From NCBI GenBank assembly GCA_011390535.1, contig JAABSF010000189.1:1-5983 (forward strand): DNA of 5,983 nucleotides. Reading direction: 5' to 3'. Source of the DNA: Deltaproteobacteria bacterium. GTDB lineage: Bacteria > Myxococcota_A > Polyangia > HGW-17 > SLPX01. Each line of letters opens with the position of its first letter. The first letter of the stretch is position 1. A program made the translations under genes and the position numbers. Positions 1-5,680 of this stretch are shown here, piece after piece. A model generated the notes under the pieces. That model saw nothing but the letters and a program-made list of their open reading frames with translations. It was not told the origin of the DNA and did no database searches.

Positions 1-604
1 GCGCGAGGCGGGAGAACCGCTTGAGTCTCTCTTCTCTCGGGACGCCTTCACGTCTCCAGGATGATTCTTGTCTAAGGATTTCAGGGAGCAGCTCTTCAGC
101 TTCACCTAGAAAGAAGAGATCGAAGAATGGGGCCATGGGCTCTGGATGACAAGTTATAGGGCCTCCACCTATTACAAGTGGATGTGGGTCCTTCCGTTCA
201 TTTGCGTGTAATGGAATTCCGCCAAGCTCCATCATGGCCAGGCAATTTGTATAAGAGAGCTCGTACTGCAGGGAGAACCCCAAAATATCGAATTCTGAAA
301 GAGGTTTTGCGTTTTCAAGGCTTACAAGTGGTATCGAGCGTTGGCGGATTGCCTCTTCCATGTCGAACCAGGGCATAAAGACACGCTCGCATAGTATGTC
401 AGCCTGTGAGTTGAGGGATTGGTACAGCAACCGTAACCCGATGTGGGACATTCCGATCTCATATAGGTCGGGAAAAGCCAGCGCTATTTTATTTGATGTT
501 GAATCCCATGGTTTTTTTATTTGGCCGTGCTCGTTTCCGATGTATCTCACCGGTCGCTGAATATTCAAAAGCCAGTTTCCGTAATAAGGATGTTTAAAAT
601 GCAT
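1..604 (-). CDS. B12-binding radical SAM protein (TIGR03960-like), N-terminal part, runs off the window
   Basis: The frame is open from ATG 604 to the window edge (201 codons), so only the N-terminal B12-binding-like region is visible. The FeS-binding CxxxCxxC of the radical SAM core would lie beyond the edge. Recognisable family blocks, in order, are RPVRYIGNEHG (17-27), FPDLYEIGMSHIGLRLLY (44-61), ERVFMPWFDME (73-83), PLSEFDILGFSLQYELSYTN (101-120), LVIGGGP (143-149) and FFLGEAEELLPEIL (164-177). These match the start of the widespread but poorly characterised TIGR03960 radical SAM family, usually well over 500 residues. Its reaction is not established. The start is chosen because the family motif begins soon after it and no upstream in-frame start is close. 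Only 13 bases separate it from the preceding stop, with no strong Shine-Dalgarno (weak AGTGAG), so it may be co-transcribed with the REC array. Family assignment is confident; substrate is unknown. Confidence 0.9.
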   Translation of the reverse strand, partial: MHFKHPYYGNWLLNIQRPVRYIGNEHGQIKKPWDSTSNKIALAFPDLYEIGMSHIGLRLLYQSLNSQADILCERVFMPWFDMEEAIRQRSIPLVSLENAKPLSEFDILGFSLQYELSYTNCLAMMELGGIPLHANERKDPHPLVIGGGPITCHPEPMAPFFDLFFLGEAEELLPEILRQESSWRREGVPREERLKRFSRLA

Positions 605-617
605 AGGGGGCGGATGC

Positions 618-2564
618 TCACTTTCGCTTTGGATGATTGGAGGCTGTTTTTCGGTGTTCTCTCAGCCGTGCCAGGAAGTGTTCGGGGTTTTCCATAGGAT
701 TTGCAAGAAAGGCTCCTGCGCCACAAGCCATGGCCGTCAGCGCCTGCTCCCGATCGTTTTGTTGGGAATAGGCCAACAAAGGCAAATGGGGATCAATGCT
801 TTTTGCTTTTTTCAAGATGTTTTCGGTGGCTTGAATCAAGAGCTCAAGCTTTACAATCACCGTGTCTACTTCATAGCGGGCCAGCTTGTGAACAGCCTTC
901 TCCATCGATTGAGCCCGCAACACAGGAAATCTCTCGTTTCGCAATATTGCTTCGAGTTTATTGAAGATCTCGTCGTCATCTTCCACCAATAAGATACGCA
1001 TAGCTTTGTTTTGCGAATAGGTTCTTCGTTTTGACTCTTGCTCTTCTGTTTCGAAGAGAAGCAGCTCCCGACGTCTGTTGAGGCTCTTTTTCGCCATTTC
1101 ATGAATTGCTCTAAGACCCTCAAGCGGTTTTCTTAGGGCTCCGATATAAAGATTTTCCGGAACATCCAGGCCGATTTCGCGAGTTTTTGAAGGCGAGATA
1201 ATGGATATTGGTGTTCTGTTGTGAAGCCGGACTGCTTCTTTCAATAAAATGGTAGAGCTCCAAGCCTGGCCTTCTTCGGCTAAGACAAACAGGTCTGCTT
1301 CGTGATTGCGGATTTTTTCTATTGCATCTTTCATGGTCGCGGCTGGTATGCAATTCCATTCTAAAACTTTCAGGCTTGTTGTTACAAGATTTCTGATGAG
1401 CCTGTCAGGTTCGGCGACCAGGGCGCTGGGGTTTCCGTTCAGCCCCGAAATGGGGGAAGCGAGCTGTTCCGCCGGTTCGGCCTCTATCACCAATGTTTCG
1501 TTGAGTACTTTTCGTATTGATCTAAGCTTTTCTTGAAGAGGAGCTGTCTTTGATGTGGCGGCCATGCTCTCCAGGGTCTTTGCCAGCTTGCGGATTTTCA
1601 GGCGGCGCTTTCTCCGAGCCACCGCTTGCTCTGTTTTTTGGACTAGAACATCCAACCCCTCCGAGGGTTTTACAATAAAGTCGGTGGCACCCAGCTCAAC
1701 TGCATCAAGCATGTCTCGAAGCTCATCGCGGTTGCCGATGACGATCACCTCCAGGTCCGGTCTTCTTGAAATCACGCCGGCAGTGGTCTCCAAGAGCGGC
1801 TCGTCCAAAACGGAGCTCTCTAGTAGAACTGCATGTAGACCTCGTCGAGCCAAGATCCGGTTAAGAGAGGATCTGTTCTCTGCTGAGATTATGTTGTGGT
1901 TTCTGTTCTTGAGGGCTATGCAAGCGGGGGTGGAGATCCATGCCGCCAGTGTCGCAGGGCCTCTGGACAAGGATCCTAAGATGTTATGGATCTCTCGAGA
2001 CAGAGGGTCTGTGTCTTTTTTTTCTCCCAGGACATTCATGGTCTCTCGCATAAGATTCGAATGGGCGATATTGGCTTCCCGCCGTTTCAGCGCTGCACGA
2101 ATGCGCCCGGTAAACGCTTGAAAGCTCCGAAACGGTCTTATTAGAAAATCAGAGACCTCCCAACCATGTTCCTCGCTGATCTTTTGAACATCTGAAAAAC
2201 CCGTTATTACAAGGATCTCGGCCAAAGGATCGTTGGTCAAAATGTCGGTTATCAGTGAGTTGCATCTGCCCTCGTTGTCCCCTTTGAGATTGCACGAGAG
2301 AAGAAATAAGTCGTAATTACGATCGCTCGCCAAGAGCACCTCGGCGGCTCTTGGTGTAGGGACTGTGATCACATTCAGCCCCATTCGGGTCAAGGTTTTT
2401 GCCAATGTTTGCCCAACCTCTTGATCTTTTTCAAGGAGGAGTGCTCTGGGTGGTGCGTCTTCTTTTTCTTTTTGGTCGGACGCATGAGAGACTTTTTCGT
2501 CTCTTCCAGAGCCGTGCTGCTTCTGTTTAGAGAGAGCTCGTCTGCAGCAGGTTTCCCGCTCCAC
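618..2564 (-). CDS. Tandem array of four degenerate receiver (REC) domains; probably expressed as a fusion with the upstream kinase
   Basis: Numbered from GTG 2564, this is 648 residues with four CheY-like domains and no recognisable DNA-binding, cyclase or kinase output. REC1 (about 41-160) has acidic E45/D47, Ser90 where the phospho-Asp belongs, T121 and R143 in place of the usual Lys. REC2 (about 210-320) has Glu249 at the phospho-site, Gly277 at the Thr/Ser position and K299 kept (FIVKP), but no N-terminal acidic pair. REC3 (about 380-495) has E385/D387, Ala429 at the phospho-site and K479 kept. REC4 (about 521-636) has VEDDDE at 527-532, Lys572 at the phospho-site and Asn622 instead of Lys. 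Basic helical linkers follow REC2 and REC3. None should be phosphorylated in the usual way, so a scaffold or phosphorylation-independent role is inferred. GTG 2564 lies 175 bases inside the kinase gene with no Shine-Dalgarno; residues 1-31 are low-complexity and look like out-of-frame kinase sequence. The real N-terminus is therefore doubtful: the frame may be entered by -1 slippage near 2474-2462. The next ATG (2384) would remove strand 1 of REC1. Confidence 0.85.
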   Translation of the reverse strand: MERETCCRRALSKQKQHGSGRDEKVSHASDQKEKEDAPPRALLLEKDQEVGQTLAKTLTRMGLNVITVPTPRAAEVLLASDRNYDLFLLSCNLKGDNEGRCNSLITDILTNDPLAEILVITGFSDVQKISEEHGWEVSDFLIRPFRSFQAFTGRIRAALKRREANIAHSNLMRETMNVLGEKKDTDPLSREIHNILGSLSRGPATLAAWISTPACIALKNRNHNIISAENRSSLNRILARRGLHAVLLESSVLDEPLLETTAGVISRRPDLEVIVIGNRDELRDMLDAVELGATDFIVKPSEGLDVLVQKTEQAVARRKRRLKIRKLAKTLESMAATSKTAPLQEKLRSIRKVLNETLVIEAEPAEQLASPISGLNGNPSALVAEPDRLIRNLVTTSLKVLEWNCIPAATMKDAIEKIRNHEADLFVLAEEGQAWSSTILLKEAVRLHNRTPISIISPSKTREIGLDVPENLYIGALRKPLEGLRAIHEMAKKSLNRRRELLLFETEEQESKRRTYSQNKAMRILLVEDDDEIFNKLEAILRNERFPVLRAQSMEKAVHKLARYEVDTVIVKLELLIQATENILKKAKSIDPHLPLLAYSQQNDREQALTAMACGAGAFLANPMENPEHFLARLREHRKTASNHPKRK

Positions 2565-3448
2565 GTAGATGATATTGTCTCTACTTCAGTTGCTTTGCGG
2601 GAAACCTCCCATTGATGAAGCGCTTGCTTAACTTCTTGAGCCGACTGAAACCTGTTTTTCTTGTCCTTTTCCAGCAGCTTCATAATGGTCTGTTCAAGAG
2701 GCGCCGGGATAGGTTGATCCGCAATGTCCGAAGGGCGAGGAGGTTGCGTGTGTATATGAGCATGAAGAAAATCATATGGGTCTTCGCAATTAAACAAAGG
2801 CTCACCGGTCAATAATTCAAAGAATACAACCCCCAAGGAATAGAGATCGGCCTTATCATCCAAAAGCTCGCCTTGACACTGCTCAGGCGACATATAAAGA
2901 GGGGTGCCGAAAATAAAACCTCCGTCGGTGTCTGGGCGTCCCTCGATCAGAGAGACTCCAAAGTCCACGAGCTTTACTTGCTCGCGTCCGTCTTGAAGCC
3001 GTTGAACCATAATATTATCGGACTTTATATCTCGATGTATAATTCCCATTGCGTGGGCTTCGATGAGGGCTGAGAGCGCTTGTTGCATCAGACCTGTAGC
3101 GCGCCAAGGCTCCAGGGGTCCTTCGGTGTCCAGGATGTCGAGTAATGTTTCGCCTGCAATGAACTCGGTGACTATGCAGGGTATACCGTCCGCGGTGGTT
3201 CCGAAATCCAGAATTGTGACTACATTAGGGTGGGTGAGCCTTGCTATGGCCTCTGCCTCATCATGGAAGCGTCGTCGCTCGCTCTCTTCAGAGATGAGAT
3301 GATTGCGGAGCACCTTGACGGCCACTTGTCTCCCCAGGACCTTGTGTCTCCCCAAAAAAATGGTCCCCATGGCTCCGTGTCCGATGGGAGCTTCGATGAT
3401 ATAGTTTCCCAGGACGATTTGTCCCACAAATGAGTCGTGTTTCTTCAT
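2390..3448 (-). CDS. Hanks-type Ser/Thr protein kinase, cytoplasmic
   Basis: This 352-residue ORF phosphorylates protein Ser/Thr using ATP; its substrate is unknown. The catalytic domain spans about 15-280 and looks fully active: glycine loop GHGAMG (23-28), VAVK with Lys45, helix-C glutamate E64 or E66, HRDIKSDN with catalytic Asp140, Lys142 and Asn145, DFG (162-164), activation segment with GTPLYMSPE (181-189), DLYSLG with Asp201, and Arg266 in NRF. No transmembrane helix, PASTA or other sensor domain is visible, so it is probably soluble. Residues 281-325 form a Ser/Thr-rich tail that could be an autophosphorylation or linker segment. The last 25 or so residues (from the lysine run at 326-330 to the TGA at 2392-2390) are basic and look like the shadow of the REC1 coding frame, so the kinase frame may be a short product of a frameshifted gene. 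ATG 3448 has only a weak purine-rich stretch (AAAAAGAAG) just upstream. It follows the pilin operon after a 137-base gap. Confidence 0.95.
   Translation of the reverse strand: MKKHDSFVGQIVLGNYIIEAPIGHGAMGTIFLGRHKVLGRQVAVKVLRNHLISEESERRRFHDEAEAIARLTHPNVVTILDFGTTADGIPCIVTEFIAGETLLDILDTEGPLEPWRATGLMQQALSALIEAHAMGIIHRDIKSDNIMVQRLQDGREQVKLVDFGVSLIEGRPDTDGGFIFGTPLYMSPEQCQGELLDDKADLYSLGVVFFELLTGEPLFNCEDPYDFLHAHIHTQPPRPSDIADQPIPAPLEQTIMKLLEKDKKNRFQSAQEVKQALHQWEVSRKATEVETISSTWSGKPAADELSLNRSSTALEETKKSLMRPTKKKKKTHHPEHSSLKKIKRLGKHWQKP
2462..2474 (-). other. Candidate -1 ribosomal slip site (tandem AAAAAG)
   Basis: Read on the minus strand in the kinase frame, the codons are ACC AAA AAG AAA AAG AAG (kinase residues 325-330). 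This places two AAA-AAG pairs in tandem, as C-AAA-AAG then G-AAA-AAG. A one-base backward slip at either enters exactly the frame of the REC array, giving a predicted 943-residue protein (kinase 1-327 or 1-329 joined to REC-frame residue 33 or 35). AAA-AAG is the core of the known bacterial dnaX slip heptamer A-AAA-AAG, but here the base before it is C or G, which is less favourable for tandem slippage. A third G-AAA-AAG lies upstream at 2498-2492. A possible stimulatory hairpin downstream pairs CCTCCTTGA with TCAAGAGG around 2434-2412, farther from the slip than in dnaX. The arrangement is seen; the function is inferred. Confidence 0.5.
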
Positions 3449-3492
3449 AGCTTCTTTTTAGATCTATCGGACGCAGATGTAAAAGTAGAAAT

Positions 3493-3540
3493 AAACATGC
3501 TCACATTGACCGCCCCGGCGCCTTTGCGAACATGTTTGTC
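3493..3540. repeat. Imperfect tandem direct repeat, copy 1
   Basis: It starts with AAACATGCTCACATT and matches copy 2 at a period of exactly 50 bases, with 39 of 48 positions identical. Eight of the nine differences are transitions. Copy 1 is itself bounded by inverted 7-mers, AAACATG at 3493-3499 and CATGTTT at 3531-3537, with a GC-rich CGCC/GGCG pair inside (3511-3520), so a folded structure is possible. It could be a regulatory duplication, a small repeat family or the terminal remnant of a mobile element; no transposase gene is present here. Confidence 0.85.
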
Positions 3541-3549
3541 CGAAACATG
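3531..3549. repeat. Perfect inverted repeat at the junction of the two tandem units
   Basis: CATGTTT (3531-3537) and AAACATG (3543-3549) are perfect inverted copies separated by five bases (GTCCG). The structure could be a small hairpin or a dyad binding site. No T-run follows it on either strand, so it is not called as a terminator. Confidence 0.7.
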
Positions 3550-3590
3550 CTCACATTAACCCCCTCGGCGTCCTTGCGAATATATTTACC
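3543..3590. repeat. Imperfect tandem direct repeat, copy 2, overlapping the fimT-like stop codon
   Basis: This is the second unit of the 50-base tandem repeat. It shares AAACATGCTCACATT, CGGCG and TTGCGAA blocks with copy 1, but its outer edge is degenerate (TATATTT instead of CATGTTT). That edge covers the TAA stop (3588-3586) and part of the last Trp codon of the fimT-like pilin gene, so either the repeat was derived from the gene end or it arrived next to it and supplied the stop. Confidence 0.8.
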
Positions 3591-4128
3591 AGTTGTAAAA
3601 TTGTCGAATCTCACCGGAAAGAGGAAGAATAACGATGCGTCTTTTTAAGCTTGGCTTGTCATCATGTTGAAGATAAAGGGTGAACCCCTCAGGTTGTGCC
3701 GTGCTTATGTCGGCGTCCATAGTTCCGTCAGGATAAAAATAAATCCGTTTGGAGAGAAGATCGAAAGAAGCGGGCATGGCCGTGAGGTTGAAATCCGCAA
3801 TGTCGGCGAATTTTTTGGCTCTCGCCCCGTGGGCTGTAGAAAAATATCTCTTGCCGGCTTCGTTTTCGTTTTGTGGCGGGCAGTCGTCTTCACACCACTG
3901 AACCGAGTCGGGAGTGAACCATACGGTATAGCGTCGATTTCTTGATATTGCTCGGGTTCGGGCCTCTTTTATGGCGGCCAATGCTTCAGAGGAGAGCCCG
4001 TTCATTTCTCTTTCGAAACGGTTTTGTCTCATTGAAAAATAAGCCACCGCGGAGAGGATGCTTATTATGGCAACAACCGTCAGCAGCTCGACCAAAGTGA
4101 ACCCCGATTCTTTCCCTGCCTTCGTCAT
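3586..4128 (-). CDS. fimT: FimT/GspH-type minor prepilin
   Basis: This 180-residue type IV pilin-like protein is predicted to sit in the inner membrane and then enter the pilus tip or priming complex after cleavage. Its class III leader is short (9 residues, ESG|FTLVELL), with Phe at +1 and Glu at +5, followed by one hydrophobic helix (about 10-31). The soluble domain contains the GspH/FimT-like features ALAAIKEARTRAI (49-61) and FYPDGT (131-136) near the C-terminus. Cys79 and Cys83 (CEDDC) could form a small disulfide loop. ATG 4128 was chosen over an upstream in-frame start at 4251 because it overlaps the pilW stop as ATGA, has GAGGTGA four bases upstream (4139-4133), and places the leader correctly. 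It is the last gene of the pilin operon. In Pseudomonas terms it could equally be called fimU; the exact name is less sure than the family. Confidence 0.9.
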   Translation of the reverse strand: MTKAGKESGFTLVELLTVVAIISILSAVAYFSMRQNRFEREMNGLSSEALAAIKEARTRAISRNRRYTVWFTPDSVQWCEDDCPPQNENEAGKRYFSTAHGARAKKFADIADFNLTAMPASFDLLSKRIYFYPDGTMDADISTAQPEGFTLYLQHDDKPSLKRRIVILPLSGEIRQFYNW

Positions 4129-5189
4129 GGGGTCACCTCGCGAGGTATGTTTCTTAATTTTATGATGGTGGTAAATGTTCTCCTTACGTAGCCATCTGTA
4201 GCGCTTGCAGCAGGCCGGTCTTCCAGCGCCGGTCTTCTGCCTTGGTTCCAACCCGGGATTTCGCTTGTGGATCGGAACACGAGGCTCAGCCTCACCGCCC
4301 GTACCCGGGAGGTTTCGTTAGCTGTAAGGTCACGGCTGTTAACCCAAATATTACCAAACCCGTTGGGAGGGTCATCTGTGTCCAGATGAACCGCGATCTG
4401 CATGTCTTCAACGCCTTCGGCTATAGGTTGCCAATCGTAAAGGGCAGGATCGCCGCCTGCTTGACCCGATGCCATCATGAGCATCGGGCGCTTGGGATCC
4501 GAGACGTCCACTCGAAACGCCGCACTCTTACGGCCCATATTGATAATTGGAGAACCGGCCGGGAGTTGATTTGTCTTCATGGCGTTTTTGCAGACTGAGA
4601 GATCTGCGCCGTAGCATTCTGAAATCGGATTCCCTCCTCCCCCGTGGGTTTGATGAATTATTTTGTTTTTTTGCACTTTGCGGACCATGAGGAGGCAGGC
4701 GCCGTGCTCATTTTGAATCAGCAGAAGATCCCCCACTTGGAAGTTGGCTGCTTCATCTGTGGGCTTGTTAGTAGATACGATTGGGTGATTCTTCGACAAT
4801 GTGCCTGATGAGTTATAATCGGCTGATAAAACTTCGAACCAGTCGGGGTCATTATCTTGTCCGCCCTCTGCGTTGTCGGCGGATCCCAGCGCATTAGCGT
4901 TATGGATCATAAAAGGCCCGATCGGGCGCTGTCCCCCGCAGTCGGTCCAGATGTTGGATGACACTCCTCCACCGGCGCCTCGAATTCGGCTCACCAACAG
5001 CTCCCGCGTCACCTTCATGGTTTGTTGCATTCTGGAGATTTCTTCTTGGCGGTTGAGGGTCGACTGAAAAGTTGTGTGAACATGAAAAGCCGCCATCACA
5101 ACTAATCCGGAGAGGAACACCGCCACCATAAGCTCGATAAGAGTAAAGCCTTTACATGCGGATATCTTGCAGGATTTGCTTTTCATCAT
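4125..5189 (-). CDS. pilW: PilW-family minor prepilin
   Basis: This 354-residue minor pilin is predicted to help prime type IV pilus assembly and to cap the fibre together with PilV and PilY1. A 14-residue leader ends at CKG|FTLIEL, with Phe at +1 and Glu at +5, followed by a hydrophobic helix (about 15-37) and the polar helix with TLNRQEEISRMQQ. Family traits later in the protein are IAEGVEDMQIAV (257-268), RVRAVRLSLVFRS (295-307) and the C-terminal YVRRTFTTIIKLRN (334-347). The length suits PilW, which is larger than most minor pilins. Cysteines at 84, 165, 192 and 200 lie in the periplasmic domain. The start overlaps the pilV stop as ATGA and has GGAGG six bases upstream (5200-5196); a second Met immediately follows and is an equally possible start. 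Translation is probably coupled to pilV. Confidence 0.93.
   Translation of the reverse strand: MMKSKSCKISACKGFTLIELMVAVFLSGLVVMAAFHVHTTFQSTLNRQEEISRMQQTMKVTRELLVSRIRGAGGGVSSNIWTDCGGQRPIGPFMIHNANALGSADNAEGGQDNDPDWFEVLSADYNSSGTLSKNHPIVSTNKPTDEAANFQVGDLLLIQNEHGACLLMVRKVQKNKIIHQTHGGGGNPISECYGADLSVCKNAMKTNQLPAGSPIINMGRKSAAFRVDVSDPKRPMLMMASGQAGGDPALYDWQPIAEGVEDMQIAVHLDTDDPPNGFGNIWVNSRDLTANETSRVRAVRLSLVFRSTSEIPGWNQGRRPALEDRPAASATDGYVRRTFTTIIKLRNIPREVTP
4133..4139 (-). promoter_or_regulatory. Ribosome binding site of the fimT-like gene (GAGGTGA)
   Basis: GAGGTGA, an extended anti-Shine-Dalgarno match, lies four bases before ATG 4128 within the last codons of pilW. It fixes the start of the pilin against the 41-residue longer in-frame reading. 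Confidence 0.9.
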
Positions 5190-5680
5190 GGGGAGCCTCC
5201 CGCCGGTCGGAAAACCGCTGTCCTTAAAACCGCTCTCACCACCCTCGGCGGATCCACAGAGTCATCATTGAACGCTACCGCCACCTGTATGTCATAGAGA
5301 TTAGTGGTGGGAGTTGTTACTAAAAAACCATAGGTGTAGTTGGTGTTCATGGCGTCGGTGTCGTCTCCTACGGCCAGCCCCAAGGCCGACTCACAAGCGA
5401 GTTGCTCACCTCCTCCCGAGATGCATGTTCCAAGACAAGCGCTGGGAGTTGAGCCGGACGAAAGACACGCCAATGTCGAGGTTGGGACGTTTTTCAATGC
5501 TTCAAGTCTGGCGCGAGCCTTGTCTACGGCTGTGGACATTCGGAGACCTCTGGTGTTGGATTGAACCGTGACGGAAGCCACTCGCGTGAGACCCAGAAGC
5601 CCTATAATGATCACGACCAAAGATATCAGCACCTCCATTAGAGTGACACCGCTCTGTCCTCTACCGTCCCTATTTTGCAT
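5186..5680 (-). CDS. pilV: PilV-family minor prepilin
   Basis: This 164-residue minor pilin is expected to work with PilW and PilY1 in the pilus tip complex. Its 11-residue leader ends QSG|VTLMEVLISLVV: Glu is at +5, but position +1 is Val instead of the usual Phe. The hydrophobic helix covers about 12-31 and leads into a segment with ARARLEALKN (55-64), typical of PilV. Four cysteines (72, 82, 86, 96) are clustered in a Gly/Ser-rich loop and may form disulfides in the periplasm. The C-terminal part (IQVAVAFNDD, RVVRAVLRTAVF) resembles the last strands of this family. ATG 5680 is preferred to an in-frame start at 5722 because a strong AGGAGGT lies five bases upstream (5692-5686) and the leader is then of normal length. 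It overlaps the end of the pilY1-like gene by 11 bases. Confidence 0.9.
   Translation of the reverse strand: MQNRDGRGQSGVTLMEVLISLVVIIIGLLGLTRVASVTVQSNTRGLRMSTAVDKARARLEALKNVPTSTLACLSSGSTPSACLGTCISGGGEQLACESALGLAVGDDTDAMNTNYTYGFLVTTPTTNLYDIQVAVAFNDDSVDPPRVVRAVLRTAVFRPAGGSP
5196..5200 (-). promoter_or_regulatory. Ribosome binding site of pilW (GGAGG)
   Basis: GGAGG lies six bases before ATG 5189, within the end of pilV. It is part of a short inverted repeat (GGGAGGCTCCC, 5201-5191) that could weakly mask it until pilV is translated; the masking is inference. Confidence 0.85.

Larger units (their letters stand above)
3449..3585. other. Intergenic region between the fimT-like gene and the kinase
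   Basis: This is the only sizeable gap in the window. Most of it is taken up by two tandem imperfect 50-base units, leaving about 44 bases of unique leader next to the kinase start. I found no hairpin followed by a T-run on the minus strand, so no intrinsic terminator is supported. I also found no convincing -35/-10 pair or sigma-54 site. Whether the kinase has its own promoter or is read through from the pilin operon cannot be told from sequence alone. Confidence 0.7.

Noticed and set aside
101..130. Possible frameshift in the radical SAM gene near its pyrimidine-rich stretch
   Set aside because: Careful re-reading gives an unbroken frame through FFDLFFLGEAEE, so the gene is intact in the window.
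178..560. Two short plus-strand ORFs at the left end
   Set aside because: They are antisense to the radical SAM gene, whose minus-strand frame is continuous and matches family blocks throughout.
1555..2121. 188-codon ORF on the plus strand opposite the REC array
   Set aside because: It has no recognisable motif and a Ser/Arg-rich composition, and it lies wholly antisense to clear REC domains. It is a shadow frame.
3531..3549. Rho-independent terminator after the pilin operon
   Set aside because: The stem is AT-rich and no T-run follows on the minus strand.
3493..3590. CRISPR array from the repeated 50-base unit
   Set aside because: There are only two adjoining copies with no spacers and no cas genes, so the unit is a tandem repeat.
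4129..4251. Longer N-terminus for the fimT-like pilin, starting at 4251
   Set aside because: It would put 41 extra residues before the leader peptide and overlap pilW by over 120 bases. ATG 4128 has a good Shine-Dalgarno and an ATGA overlap.
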